Below, one piece after another: positions 45,236-54,253 of a DNA stretch of 64,000 nt. The notes under the pieces are model-generated. The model ran no database searches. It was not told the DNA's origin and worked only from the letters and a program-made list of their open reading frames with translations. A program made the translations under genes and the position numbers. Within the stretch, counting starts at the first letter, position 1. Each line of letters starts with the position of its first letter. Source of the DNA: Sinorhizobium arboris LMG 14919 (GTDB lineage Bacteria > Pseudomonadota > Alphaproteobacteria > Rhizobiales > Rhizobiaceae); assembly GCF_000427465.1 (NCBI RefSeq), contig NZ_ATYB01000014.1, positions 2,720,058 through 2,784,057 of the forward strand. Direction: 5' to 3'.

Positions 45236-46360
45236 TCAGAACGTGATGACGTGGCGGATCACCCGGCCTTGGTCGAGGAGATCGAAGGCCGCGTTGATTT
45301 CCTCCAGCGGTCCGGTGCTCGAAAGCAGCCGGTCGACCGGAAGCCTGCCGCGTTCGTAGAGAGCGATGAAGCGCGGTATATCGCGGGCCGGCACGCAGCT
45401 TCCCATGTAACTGCCGCGCACGCCGCGCTCTTCAGCCACGAGACTCACCGCGGGGATGGAGATCTGGCTCGAAGGATGGGCGAGGCCGGCGGAGACCGAC
45501 AGCCCCCCTCGCCGCGTGATTCGATAGGCAAGTTCGAAGGCTTTGACCGAGCCCGCCGCCTCGACCGCGTGATCGACACCGCCGCGGGTCGCCAGGCGGA
45601 TATTCTCGGCCGCGTCCGGATCGGCTGCGAGGAAGGTGTCGGTCGCGCCGAGAGAACGGGCGAGCTTCAGCTTCTCATCCGCGAGATCGACCGCGACGAT
45701 GCGTTCGGCGCCGGCGGCGACGGCGCCGAGAAGGGCCGCCAGCCCTACCCCGCCCAACCCGACGACGGCAACGGATTCGCCCGGCCGTACCCGGCACGTG
45801 TTGACGACCGCACCGACGCCGGTCAGCACGGCACAGCCGAACAGCGCCGCCTCCACCATCGGCAGATCTGCCTCGATCTTCACTGCGGAACGGCGCGAGA
45901 CCACGGTGTAGTCGGCAAATCCGGAGACGCCGAGATGGTGATTGACGGGATCCCCCTCGCAAGAGAGCCGGCGCTCGCCCGAAAGCAGGGTGCCCTTGCC
46001 GTTTGCTTCCGCTCCTGGAACGCAAAGGGCCGGCCGTCCTTCCGAGCAGGGAGGGCAATGGCCGCAGCTCGGCATGAAGCTCATCACCACCCGGTCTCCC
46101 GGGACGAGGTCGCGAACGCCGCTTCCGACCGCCTCCACAATGCCCGCGGCCTCGTGCCCGAGCGCCATCGGCACCGGCCGCGGCCTGTCGCCGTTGATGA
46201 CGGACAGGTCGGAGTGGCAAAGCCCCGCCGCGCCGATCTTCACCAGCAACTCACCCGGCCCCGGCGGATCGAGATCGATCGTTTCGATCGAGAGCGGCCT
46301 CGTATGGGCATAGGGTCTGTCGACCGGTGACGTCCTTAGCACCGCCGCGCGCGTCTTCAA
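45236..46360 (-). CDS. Zinc-dependent alcohol dehydrogenase family protein
   Basis: A 374-residue medium-chain dehydrogenase. Catalytic zinc ligands lie in AGLCHSDLS and LGHEAAG, the structural zinc site is CGHCPPCSEGRPALC, and the NAD-binding fold has VVGLGGVGLAALLGAV. It resembles the class III/aryl-alcohol group. The start is a TTG at 46360, with GGGAGGAG five bases upstream; a second TTG at 46393 is poorer. It lies downstream of the sarcosine oxidase genes on the same strand, after a 198-base gap with a repeat, so a link to formaldehyde or aldehyde removal is possible but unproven. Confidence 0.88.
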   Translation of the reverse strand: MKTRAAVLRTSPVDRPYAHTRPLSIETIDLDPPGPGELLVKIGAAGLCHSDLSVINGDRPRPVPMALGHEAAGIVEAVGSGVRDLVPGDRVVMSFMPSCGHCPPCSEGRPALCVPGAEANGKGTLLSGERRLSCEGDPVNHHLGVSGFADYTVVSRRSAVKIEADLPMVEAALFGCAVLTGVGAVVNTCRVRPGESVAVVGLGGVGLAALLGAVAAGAERIVAVDLADEKLKLARSLGATDTFLAADPDAAENIRLATRGGVDHAVEAAGSVKAFELAYRITRRGGLSVSAGLAHPSSQISIPAVSLVAEERGVRGSYMGSCVPARDIPRFIALYERGRLPVDRLLSSTGPLEEINAAFDLLDQGRVIRHVITF

Positions 46361-46497
46361 GCTCGCTCCTCCCTCTCCCAACTCTCGGTTCAACCGGCAG
46401 AGCTTAGCGTAACCGTTCCTTGCAAGTCGAGGCGCCGGAGCGGAGAAGCCGCCCAGGGCCTGCGGCGGAGAAGGGGCTGGAGCTTGCCGCGAGTCCC

Positions 46498-46536
46498 CCT
46501 CGCCCGCTGATCGGGCGAGGAAGGCCGGCAGGCCGG
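46498..46536. repeat. RIME-like palindromic module between soxG and the dehydrogenase gene
   Basis: CCTCGCCCG-CTGAT-CGGGCGAGG is followed by AAGGCCGGCAGGCC, the same order of modules as the right half of the element at 41535-41568. Confidence 0.55.
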
Positions 46537-46558
46537 ATGACGGGCCGGAATTGCCTCC

Positions 46559-47113
46559 TCAGTGCCCCGCGTCTTCCGCGCCTTCGGCCAACAGGCCGAA
46601 GACGAATGGCGAGAACGACCGCCAGCACTCGACGCGGAAAGTATCCTCGGCGGTTCGGAACAGAACGATTTCCGCCTTGCCGAAGATCGTGCGCGAGCAG
46701 GCCCCGACGGGAAAAATCGAGAGCGACAAATCCTGAGGGCAACCGCTGTTGATTGCCGCTTCCGCACCCGGTCCGCTGACGATGATGGCCGTATTCCGGT
46801 GCGAAACGTCGACGGCCGAGTGCACGGCTCCGCTCGATGCGGCCGCCGCCGTCAGGTCGGCGCCGTCCTCGTCGATCACCAGCCACTCATCGGGACCGAG
46901 CCAGAGCACATGGCGCCTGCCCGTCGAGGCGGAAGTCTTGGGCCGCACGGGAATGGTCACGCCGAGCGCCGACGAGAGCGCGGATACGGCATCGGCCCCG
47001 GCGCGCAGCGATATGCGCGACGCCGGCTCCGCCGGCGTCAGGATTGCCGCCGGCGAGCCGCCACGGCGGCCGGCAAGCGGAGCTTTGCGGATAGCGATTG
47101 CCTGGTCAGCCAT
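46559..47113 (-). CDS. soxG: Sarcosine oxidase gamma subunit
   Basis: A 184-residue subunit of heterotetrameric sarcosine oxidase. It is structurally related to parts of the T-protein fold and contacts the alpha subunit; residues such as GRRHVLWLGPDEWLVI and SHRNTAIIVSGPGAEAAI are typical. AAGGAGGT lies eight bases before the ATG at 47113, which overlaps the soxA stop by 8 bases. Eight further in-frame codons upstream lie inside soxA and are not used. Confidence 0.93.
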   Translation of the reverse strand: MADQAIAIRKAPLAGRRGGSPAAILTPAEPASRISLRAGADAVSALSSALGVTIPVRPKTSASTGRRHVLWLGPDEWLVIDEDGADLTAAAASSGAVHSAVDVSHRNTAIIVSGPGAEAAINSGCPQDLSLSIFPVGACSRTIFGKAEIVLFRTAEDTFRVECWRSFSPFVFGLLAEGAEDAGH

Positions 47114-50099
47114 GGAGGCGACCTCCTTCCTTGTCAAAAAACACCATGTCGCTCACCTCGACGGCGATCGTCCGGTCGGCCATCGGCACGTAGAGCGTCT
47201 GACCAAGGCGCGCGCGGCCGCCGGCGACGACTGCGAGCGCGATCGAGCGGCCGCAGTTCGGCGACCAGTAGGACGAGGTCACGTGACCGAGCATGGTCAT
47301 CGGCTTCGGTTCGTTCGGATCCGCAACAATCTGCGCCCCTTCCTCCAGCACCACCTGCGGGTCCTTCGTGAGGAGACCGACGAGCTGCTTGCGACCCTCT
47401 TTGACGAGATCCGGCCGCTTCATGCCGCGAATGCCGACGAAATCCGGCTTCTTCTTCGAAACCGCCCAGGAGAGGCCGGCGTCGTCCGGCGTGACGGTCC
47501 CATCCGTGTCCTGCCCGACGATGATGTAGCCCTTTTCGGCGCGCAAGACGTGCATCGTTTCGGTGCCGTAGGCGCAGGCGCCCATCGGCTCGGCCCGCTC
47601 CCAGATCGCCTCCCACACGGCCTGTCCGTAATCGGCCGGCACGTTCACCTCGAAGCCGAGCTCGCCGGTGAACGACATGCGGAAGAGCCTAGTCGGCACG
47701 CCACATATACGGCCTTCGGCAACGCTCATATGCGGGAAGGCTTCGTTCGACAGATCGATGCCCTCGACGAGCGGCGCGATGATCTCGCGCGCCTTCGGAC
47801 CCTGCACGGCGATGACGGCCCATTGCTCGGTCGTCGAGGTCAGCCAGACCTTGAGATGCGGGAACTCCGTCTGGAGGTAATCCTCCATGTGGTGCAGGAC
47901 GCGCGGCGCGCCGCCGGTCGTCGTCGTCACATGGAAGCGATCCTCCGCAAGCCGGCCGACGACGCCGTCGTCATAGACGAAGCCGTCGTCACGCAGCATG
48001 ATGCCGTAGCGGCAGCGGCCGGGCTTCAGATTGTCCCAGGCATTGGTGTACATGAGGTTCAGGAATTTGGCCGCATCCGGGCCGACTACCTCGATCTTGC
48101 CGAGGGTCGATGCGTCGAAGACGCCGGCCACTTCACGAACGGTCTTGCACTCGCGCGCGACCGCCTCATGCATGTTCTCGCCCGCCTTCGGATAGAACCA
48201 GGCGCGCTTCCAATTGCCGACATCCTCGAACTCGGCGCCATACGCCTCCTCCCAGGCATGGATCGGCGTCTTGCGGGCCGGATCGAAGAGGCTTCCGCGC
48301 GAGTGGCTGACGATCGTTCCGAAGGTCACCGGCGTATAGGGCTGACGGAAGGTCGTGAGCCCCACCTGGGGGATGTCCTTGCCGAGGGCCTCTGCCGCAA
48401 TCGCCAGCCCATGCATGTTGGAAAGCTTGCCCTGATCGGAAGCCATGCCATTGGTGGTGAACCGCTTGATGTGCTCGATCGAATGCATCCCCTCGCGCAC
48501 CGCGAGACGGATGTCCTTGGCGCAGACGTCGTGCTGGAAGTCGATAAAGGCCTTAACCGTCTTATCGGCCCCCGCGCCTTCCGCCGCTCCGATCATGCCG
48601 CCTGTCCATTCAAAGGCGTTGCGGCCGGAAAACGCGACCTGCTCGCCGCCTTCCGCACCCGCGGCACGCGCCGCCAGCTCGCCGGCCGCAAGCGCCTCGT
48701 CGATCGTCGCCTGCAGGTCGTCTGTGCCGTTGCAGGCGCCGACGGACAGGCATTCCTGCGCATAGGTTCCGGGCAGGAACCGCTCCGTCGCCGCGTCGAA
48801 GGCCACCTTGCCGCGCGACTGAGAGAAGAGATGCACGGAGGGCGTCCAGCCGGCCGAGACGAGCAGAGCGTCGACCGCGATCTTGCGGGGTGTTCCGCCG
48901 CCGTTGCGGGCGACGCTGATGGAGGCGATCCGCAGCTTGCCGCTGGTATTGACGACCGAGTGACCGCTCAGCACCTCGATTCCGAGGCTGCGCGCTTCCG
49001 CGAGCACCATGTCGCCCGGCCTCTCGCGGCAGTCGACGATCACGGGAACGTCGACCCCAGCCTTCCTCAGGTCGAAGGCCGCCTCATAGGCGGAATCATG
49101 GGCGGTATAGATGCCCACCTTCTTGCCGACGGCGACGCCGAAATGGTTGAGATAGGTGCGGCCCGCCGAGGCGAGCATTATCCCGGGACGGTCGTTGTTG
49201 GCGAAGACCATGTGGCGCTCGATCGCACCATTGGCGAGAATGACCTTCTTTGCACGCACCTGCCATAACCGCTCGCGCGGAAGCCCCTTGTCGGGCGCCG
49301 GGAGGTGGTCTGTCACACGCTCGACGAGGCCGACGAAATTGTGGTTGTAGTAGCCGAAGGCCGTCGTGCGGGTCAGCAGCGTGACATTGTCCATCTCCGC
49401 AAGCGCCTTGCCCGTCGCCAGCGCCCAGTCATAGCCGGGCTTGCCGTCGATCACGGTGCCGCTGTCGTAATGCAGGGCGCCGCCGACGGCCGGCTGTTCG
49501 TCGCACAGGATCACCTTCGCACCGGCATGCGCCGCCGCGAGTGCGGCCGCAAGTCCGGCAGCGCCGGCGCCGACCACCAGCACGTCGCAATGGACATAGC
49601 GGCTTGCATAATGGTCCGGATCGGGCTCCGTGGGGGCCACACCAAGACCTGCAGCGCGGCGGATGAAGGGCTCGTAGAGCCTGTGCCAGGCGGCCTTCGG
49701 CCACATGAAGGTCTTGTAGTAGAAGCCCGCCGCGAAGAACGGCGAGAGGAAATCGTTGAAGCCGCCGACGTCGAAGGCGAGCGACGGCCAGCGGTTCTGC
49801 GAAGACACCTTCATACCGTCGAAGACTTCCTGCACCGTGGCGCGGACGTTCGGCTGCCGGCGCGCCGCATCGCGCGAAACGTCGAGCAGGGCATTCGGCT
49901 CCTCGGCACCTGCGGAAAGAATGCCGCGCGGACGGTGATATTTGAACGAGCGGCCGACGAGATGGATGTCGTTGGCGATGAGTGCCGAGGCGATCGTATC
50001 GCCCTCGAGCGCCGTTAGCGTCCGGCCGTCGAAGGTGAAGCGGGCGGTGCGCGCCGGCGTCAGGCGCCCGGCGCCGGAAATACGGTTGACCCCGGTCAT
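47106..50099 (-). CDS. soxA: Sarcosine oxidase alpha subunit
   Basis: A 997-residue subunit. The N-terminal third binds a 2Fe-2S-like/ferredoxin-type domain (FTFDGRTLTALEGDTIASALIAND), then an NAD-binding Rossmann core (VVGAGAAGLAAALAAAHAG near 180), and from about 600 a GcvT-like tetrahydrofolate-binding domain (RKTPIHAWEEAYGAEFEDVGNWKR). The enzyme oxidises sarcosine to glycine and passes the methyl carbon to tetrahydrofolate as 5,10-methylene-THF, making H2O2. It overlaps soxD by 4 bases and soxG by 8. Confidence 0.96.
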   Translation of the reverse strand: MTGVNRISGAGRLTPARTARFTFDGRTLTALEGDTIASALIANDIHLVGRSFKYHRPRGILSAGAEEPNALLDVSRDAARRQPNVRATVQEVFDGMKVSSQNRWPSLAFDVGGFNDFLSPFFAAGFYYKTFMWPKAAWHRLYEPFIRRAAGLGVAPTEPDPDHYASRYVHCDVLVVGAGAAGLAAALAAAHAGAKVILCDEQPAVGGALHYDSGTVIDGKPGYDWALATGKALAEMDNVTLLTRTTAFGYYNHNFVGLVERVTDHLPAPDKGLPRERLWQVRAKKVILANGAIERHMVFANNDRPGIMLASAGRTYLNHFGVAVGKKVGIYTAHDSAYEAAFDLRKAGVDVPVIVDCRERPGDMVLAEARSLGIEVLSGHSVVNTSGKLRIASISVARNGGGTPRKIAVDALLVSAGWTPSVHLFSQSRGKVAFDAATERFLPGTYAQECLSVGACNGTDDLQATIDEALAAGELAARAAGAEGGEQVAFSGRNAFEWTGGMIGAAEGAGADKTVKAFIDFQHDVCAKDIRLAVREGMHSIEHIKRFTTNGMASDQGKLSNMHGLAIAAEALGKDIPQVGLTTFRQPYTPVTFGTIVSHSRGSLFDPARKTPIHAWEEAYGAEFEDVGNWKRAWFYPKAGENMHEAVARECKTVREVAGVFDASTLGKIEVVGPDAAKFLNLMYTNAWDNLKPGRCRYGIMLRDDGFVYDDGVVGRLAEDRFHVTTTTGGAPRVLHHMEDYLQTEFPHLKVWLTSTTEQWAVIAVQGPKAREIIAPLVEGIDLSNEAFPHMSVAEGRICGVPTRLFRMSFTGELGFEVNVPADYGQAVWEAIWERAEPMGACAYGTETMHVLRAEKGYIIVGQDTDGTVTPDDAGLSWAVSKKKPDFVGIRGMKRPDLVKEGRKQLVGLLTKDPQVVLEEGAQIVADPNEPKPMTMLGHVTSSYWSPNCGRSIALAVVAGGRARLGQTLYVPMADRTIAVEVSDMVFFDKEGGRLHG

Positions 50100-50437
50100 T
50101 CTGCCACTCCTTCCAGCGCCTCGTAGGTCTCGACCGTTTCGCTCGTCTTCGGTTCGGCGTCGAGGTCGGGCTTCGGCTCACCGGCCTTGTAGGTTACATG
50201 GAAGCGGTCGCTCACGGTGTCGCGGACCGCATTGAAAAAGCGGCCGCAGCCGTGGATGTGGCGCCATCTCTCATAGATGAGGCCCTTCGGATTCTGACGG
50301 AGGAAGAAATATTCCTCGAACTCTTCATCGCTGATCTCGGCGATATTGGCCGGCCTCACGATGTGGGCATCGCCGGCATTGCGGAATTCGAGCTCCGAGC
50401 GATCTTCCTCGCAATAGGGGCAGTAAATCAAAAGCAT
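50096..50437 (-). CDS. soxD: Sarcosine oxidase delta subunit
   Basis: A 113-residue zinc-binding subunit starting MLLIYCPYCEEDRSELEF; CPYC and a later HGCGRFF supply the Cys/His ligands known for this subunit. EYFFLRQNPKGLIYERWRH is family-typical. GAGGA lies eight bases before the ATG. Its stop overlaps soxA by 4 bases. The upstream frame is open further, but runs through the soxB-soxD intercistronic palindrome and is not coding. Confidence 0.94.
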   Translation of the reverse strand: MLLIYCPYCEEDRSELEFRNAGDAHIVRPANIAEISDEEFEEYFFLRQNPKGLIYERWRHIHGCGRFFNAVRDTVSDRFHVTYKAGEPKPDLDAEPKTSETVETYEALEGVAE

Positions 50438-50455
50438 CTGGAATGTCCTCGCATC

Positions 50456-50495
50456 AGAGCGCCGCGCCTTCCATGGAAGGCGCAAGGGCCGCTCT
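50456..50495. repeat. Palindromic element with AGAGC/GCTCT outer arms, copy 2
   Basis: The 20-bp perfect palindrome GCGCCTTCCATGGAAGGCGC (50464-50483) is framed by AGAGC and GCTCT. It resembles the element at 10471-10509. It lies between soxB and soxD and would form a strong mRNA hairpin, possibly setting subunit ratios. Confidence 0.65.
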
Positions 50496-50556
50496 ATGTT
50501 CTTTTCTCTGAAGCATAATCTTATCGATCCTGGCTTCGCTCCGGTCGGGTCACGCT

Positions 50557-51810
50557 TCAGTGCGCGACGGCGGCGGCAGCCGCCTCGTCGATGAGCCGCC
50601 CGGTGCGGAAGCGCTCGAGCGTGAGGCCCGCGGCAAGCCGATGCGGCTCCCCGCGCGCGATGAGATGGGCAAAGAGATTGGCCGACCCGGGCGTCGCCTT
50701 GAAGCCGCCCGTTCCCCAGCCGGCATTGAGGTAGAGCCCGGACACGGGCGTCACGCCCTGGATCGGCGAACGATCCTGCGTGACGTCGACGATGCCGCCC
50801 CATTGCCGCATCATCTTGACGCGACGGAACATCGGGAAGAGCTCGCAGATCGCATCCAGCGTGTGCGTAATGATCTGCAGGCCGCCGGTCTGGGAATAGG
50901 AATTATACTGGTCGGTACCTGCGCCGATGACGAACTCGCCCTTGTCCGACTGGGAGATATAGGCATGCACGGAGTTCGACATGACCACGCAGGGAAAGAT
51001 GGGCTTCAGGGGCTCGGAAACCAGCGCCTGCAGCGGCTGGCTCTGCAGCGGCACGCGCACGTCCGCCATCTGCATCAACACCGATGAATGGCCCGCGGCC
51101 GAGATGCCGACCTTCTTCGCGCCGATAAAGCCGCGATTGGTCTCGACGCCGGTCACGCGTCCGGTTTCGTCGCGGCGGATGCCGGTCACTTCGCAATTCT
51201 GAATGATGTGGACGCCGCGGTCGGAGGCGGCGCGCGCATATCCCCAGGCGACTGCGTCGTGGCGCGCAGTGCCGCCACGACGCTGCAGTGCCGCGCCGTT
51301 GATCGGGTAACGGGCAGTTTTCGATATGTCGAGCGGAGGGCAATAGGCCTTCGCCTGTTCCGGCGTCAGCCATTCATTGTCGATGCCATAGAGCCGGTTG
51401 GCATTGATATGCCGCCTGAACGACTGCTGGTCATGGATGTTGTGCGACAGCATCATCACGCCGCGCGGCGAATACATCACGTTGTAGTTCAGGTCCTGCG
51501 AAAGGTTTTCCCAGAGCTTCAGCGAATGCTCGTAGATGTCCATGCTCTCTTCATAGAGATAGTTGGACCGGATGATCGTCGTGTTCCGGCCGGTATTGCC
51601 GCCGCCGATCCAGCCCTTCTCGAGCACGGCGACATTGGTGATGCCGTGCTCCTTGGCGAGATAATAGGCGGCGCCCAGGCCATGGCCGCCGCCGCCGATG
51701 ATGATCACGTCATATTGCTTGCGCGGCTCCGGCGAAGCCCAATGCGGGCCCCACCCCTTGTGGCCGCGCAGCGCCTCGCGCGCCACGGCAAAAACAGAAT
51801 ATTTGCGCAT
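50557..51810 (-). CDS. soxB: Sarcosine oxidase beta subunit
   Basis: A 417-residue flavoprotein of the DAAO fold that carries the amine-oxidising site. The FAD-binding motif is [24 protein letters not shown] (34-57); His184 in [10 protein letters not shown] lies where the covalent FMN histidine of related enzymes is found. Other marks are [19 protein letters not shown] and [20 protein letters not shown] start at the Met of [14 protein letters not shown] (51810), as in known beta subunits; the open frame extends to 52092 but is not coding there. soxB is first in soxB-D-A-G. Confidence 0.96.
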   Translation of the reverse strand: MRKYSVFAVAREALRGHKGWGPHWASPEPRKQYDVIIIGGGGHGLGAAYYLAKEHGITNVAVLEKGWIGGGNTGRNTTIIRSNYLYEESMDIYEHSLKLWENLSQDLNYNVMYSPRGVMMLSHNIHDQQSFRRHINANRLYGIDNEWLTPEQAKAYCPPLDISKTARYPINGAALQRRGGTARHDAVAWGYARAASDRGVHIIQNCEVTGIRRDETGRVTGVETNRGFIGAKKVGISAAGHSSVLMQMADVRVPLQSQPLQALVSEPLKPIFPCVVMSNSVHAYISQSDKGEFVIGAGTDQYNSYSQTGGLQIITHTLDAICELFPMFRRVKMMRQWGGIVDVTQDRSPIQGVTPVSGLYLNAGWGTGGFKATPGSANLFAHLIARGEPHRLAAGLTLERFRTGRLIDEAAAAAVAH

Positions 51811-52117
51811 CCGCCTGCTACTCCATGAACCCGGTAAACCTTCGTTGGCGTTAGAAATCGCAAATCCGGAGACCACGCAACGTTTCTTTTGCGACGCGAT
51901 CAGGCGGACTTGCGCGGTCTTGCGACATCGCCGGTCGCCGCGGCCGACGGCATTGGCGCTTTTTCCCCGTTCGCATTCTCTCGCCGCTGGACTTTCGGTG
52001 CACGATCTGTTATCCGCTCTTCTAATCGTAGGGTTCTCGCCCAGCGAACGCAAATTTATTGCCTCCCCAAACCTGATGGTGAGGCCTACCAACTCGAAGC
52101 AAAGGAACGGGATTCAC
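51811..52117. other. Divergent intergenic region soxB / rpsU
   Basis: These 307 bases must hold the promoters for soxBDAG (leftward) and rpsU (rightward). A -10-like TGTTAT near 52007 could belong to rpsU, without a clear -35. I see no riboswitch, regulator gene or strong palindrome. Confidence 0.4.
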
Positions 52118-52330
52118 GTGCAGGTACTTGTCCGCGATAACAATGTCGATCAGGCGCTCCGCGCTCTTAAGAAAAAGATGCAGCGCGAAGGCATTTTCCG
52201 CGAAATGAAGATGCGTGACTTCTACGAAAAGCCGTCCCAGAAGCGTGCGCGCGAAAAGGCAGAAGCCGTCCGCCGAGTCCGCAAGCTGGCGCGCAAGCGC
52301 GCGCAGCGTGAAGGCCTCCTGGCCCGCTGA
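52118..52330 (+). CDS. rpsU: 30S ribosomal protein S21
   Basis: A 70-residue basic ribosomal protein starting with [23 protein letters not shown], then [29 protein letters not shown] precedes the start. The reading frame is open for more than 400 bases upstream but only this segment is conserved, and S21 proteins in rhizobia begin exactly here. The middle reads [16 protein letters not shown], close to the usual form. A TPR lipoprotein gene follows. Confidence 0.95.
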   Translation: MQVLVRDNNVDQALRALKKKMQREGIFREMKMRDFYEKPSQKRAREKAEAVRRVRKLARKRAQREGLLAR

Positions 52331-52358
52331 TCGTCTTTTTTTCGACGCTTTCCAATGC

Positions 52359-52395
52359 AAATGGCGGAGGCGAGGGATCGCCGCCGCCATTTTGG
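52359..52395 (+). terminator. Probable terminator of rpsU
   Basis: AAATGGCGG pairs with CCGCCATTT across a loop of about 19 bases, and the second arm ends in TTTT. Confidence 0.55.
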
Positions 52396-52532
52396 TATGG
52401 ACACCCAGTCCGTCGACAGTCTAGCGTCACAGCTGGCGACGGTCAGCCGCCGCACTCGCGTGCTCCGTAAACGGAAAGCCGATGGCTTTCGGGCCTTGTC
52501 GCATTGAGGGATCGACTTTGACACTTGCTGCC

Positions 52533-53405
52533 ATGACTGCGGACGTCTCCGGCCTCACAACCGGGGAGGCGAACCGCCGCCACCAGCCCAAGCCGAAGCT
52601 TGCCGCCTTTCTCGTGCTCGGCTCGGCCCTGCTCATCGCAGGTTGCCAGACCGACAAACCCGAATCGATGTTCCGCGTCGAACGGGCGCAGGGCTCGGAA
52701 GAAAACATCGCGTCGCTTTCAAGCGTCATTGCCTCCAATCCGAGCGATCCCGAGGGCTACAACGTGCGCGGCTCGGCCTATGGGCGCGCGGGCGAGTTCC
52801 GCCGCGCGATCGCCGATTTCGACAAGGCGATCCAACTCAACCCGCGCTTCTATCAGGCCTATGCCAACCGGGCGCTGGTTCAGCGCAACCTGGGCAATCA
52901 GCAGGCCGCCCTCGCCGATTACAATGCGGCGCTGCAGATCAATCCGAATTACGATGTCGCCTATATCGGCCGCGGCAATCTCTACCGACAGGCCAACCAG
53001 CTCGACGCCGCCTTTAACGACTTCAACAGGGCCATCGAACTCGACACGGCAGACCCTCGCGCCTATCACAATCGCGGCCTGATCTATCAGGCGCGCAATC
53101 AGCATTCGCAGGCGATCGAGGATTTCTCCAAGGCGATTTCGCTCTCGCCGAGCTCACCCGAGCCGTATAACGGCCGTGGCATCTCCTATGTGGCGCAGGG
53201 CGACGACGACAACGCCTTCTCGGATTTCAACACGGCGATCAACCTCAACGGCAAGCTTGCCGAGTCCTGGGCAAACCAGGCGCTGATCTACGAGCGCCGC
53301 GGCGACAAGGCCAAGGCAGCGAAGTCCTACTCGCATGCCTTGTCGCTCGATCCCAAGTACGAGCCGGCACGTGCCGGTCTTGCCCGCGCCAAGGCGATGT
53401 CCTGA
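52533..53405 (+). CDS. TPR-repeat lipoprotein
   Basis: A 290-residue protein with a signal segment FLVLGSALLIAGC whose LIAGC is a lipobox, so it should be lipid-anchored at the outer face of a membrane. About six tetratricopeptide repeats follow from residue 60 to the end (for example GYNVRGSAYGRAGEFRRAIADFDKAIQLNP). It resembles NlpI-like TPR lipoproteins that scaffold envelope enzymes. The start is uncertain: the ATG at 52533 and a TTG at 52518 after GAGGG are both possible. Confidence 0.87.
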   Translation: MTADVSGLTTGEANRRHQPKPKLAAFLVLGSALLIAGCQTDKPESMFRVERAQGSEENIASLSSVIASNPSDPEGYNVRGSAYGRAGEFRRAIADFDKAIQLNPRFYQAYANRALVQRNLGNQQAALADYNAALQINPNYDVAYIGRGNLYRQANQLDAAFNDFNRAIELDTADPRAYHNRGLIYQARNQHSQAIEDFSKAISLSPSSPEPYNGRGISYVAQGDDDNAFSDFNTAINLNGKLAESWANQALIYERRGDKAKAAKSYSHALSLDPKYEPARAGLARAKAMS

Positions 53406-53427
53406 CGTTATCCCTGTTCGATTTCAG

Positions 53428-53454
53428 ACGCCCGCGACCATGTCGCGGGCGTCG
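53428..53454. terminator. Strong hairpin after the TPR gene
   Basis: GACGCCCGCGAC-CAT-GTCGCGGGCGTC is a perfect 12-bp stem 23 bases after the stop codon. No T-tract follows, so it may stabilise the 3' end or end transcription with Rho. Confidence 0.6.
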
Positions 53455-53524
53455 TCGTCTCATCCGTGTGGATCAGGGATGCGGGAACCATCGAGAGTTC
53501 GATCCGTTTGACCATGGCTAGAGC

Positions 53525-53580
53525 TTCCAGGAAAAGTGTGTAGCGGTATTCCGTCCGGAAGCGCGTGGTTTCAAACGCTC
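53525..53580. repeat. Dispersed intergenic repeat, copy 2
   Basis: TTCCAGGAAAAGTGTG, then CCGTCCGGAAGCGCGTGG and TTTCAAACGC, matches the blocks at 1373-1436. Confidence 0.5.
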
Positions 53581-53598
53581 CAGAACGGAGACCCAGCC

Positions 53599-54072
53599 AT
53601 GATCAGACAGACCTTCATTGCGGCAATCGCCTTTGCGGCGCTCTCCGGAGCGGCCTCCGCCCAGAACTATGTGACACTCGGGCGTCTTACCTGCGGCTCG
53701 GAAGGCGGCACCGGGCTCATCATCACCTCGACCAAGAACCTGATGTGCACCTTCACTCCGGCGGATGGCTCCCCTGGAGGGGTCTATGCGGGCAAGATCA
53801 CCAAGATCGGCCTGGATATCGGCTCCACCGGCAAGACCGTTATGATCTGGGACGTTCTGGCGAAAACCGGCACTCCGCTGAACGAATATGCCCTGGCTGG
53901 CGAGTATGTGGGTGTCGGCGCCGATGCGAGCTTTGCCGTCGGAGGCGGAGCGAAGGTTATTGCCGGCGGCACGAACAAGGCCTTCATGCTGCAGCCGGTC
54001 AATGTCCAGGTGCAAGAGGGCCTGAATGTTGCCCTCGGCGTGGATCATCTGGTCCTCGCTCCGGCCGGCTGA
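53599..54072 (+). CDS. DUF992 family secreted protein
   Basis: A 157-residue protein of the DUF992 family, common in Rhizobiales and of unknown function. A signal peptide (MIRQTFIAAIAFAALSGAASA) is cut near residue 21. The mature part is glycine-rich beta-structure with two cysteines (RLTCGSEGG, NLMCTFTP) that could form a disulfide in the periplasm. ACGGAGA precedes the ATG at 53599; the frame extends upstream into the repeat but is not coding there. Confidence 0.85.
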   Translation: MIRQTFIAAIAFAALSGAASAQNYVTLGRLTCGSEGGTGLIITSTKNLMCTFTPADGSPGGVYAGKITKIGLDIGSTGKTVMIWDVLAKTGTPLNEYALAGEYVGVGADASFAVGGGAKVIAGGTNKAFMLQPVNVQVQEGLNVALGVDHLVLAPAG

Positions 54073-54253
54073 TCGGGCAGGGCGTCGAACAGCGGGGCGC
54101 CATGCCGGGAGCCCGCCGTGCCTCATCTTCTCCCCGTCCGCGGTGCATTGCGCCAGCCGGCGTCCGCGCACCTTGCGCGCCGGCGCAAGGCGCGGCACTG
54201 TGATGGCGATGATCGTTGCCGGGCCCGGTAACGCCGGCGCGACGGGATGTAGC

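Noticed and set aside
46749..49268. 839-codon open frame on the plus strand over soxA/soxG
   Set aside because: Antisense to the sarcosine oxidase genes, with no recognisable domain and no ribosome-binding site.
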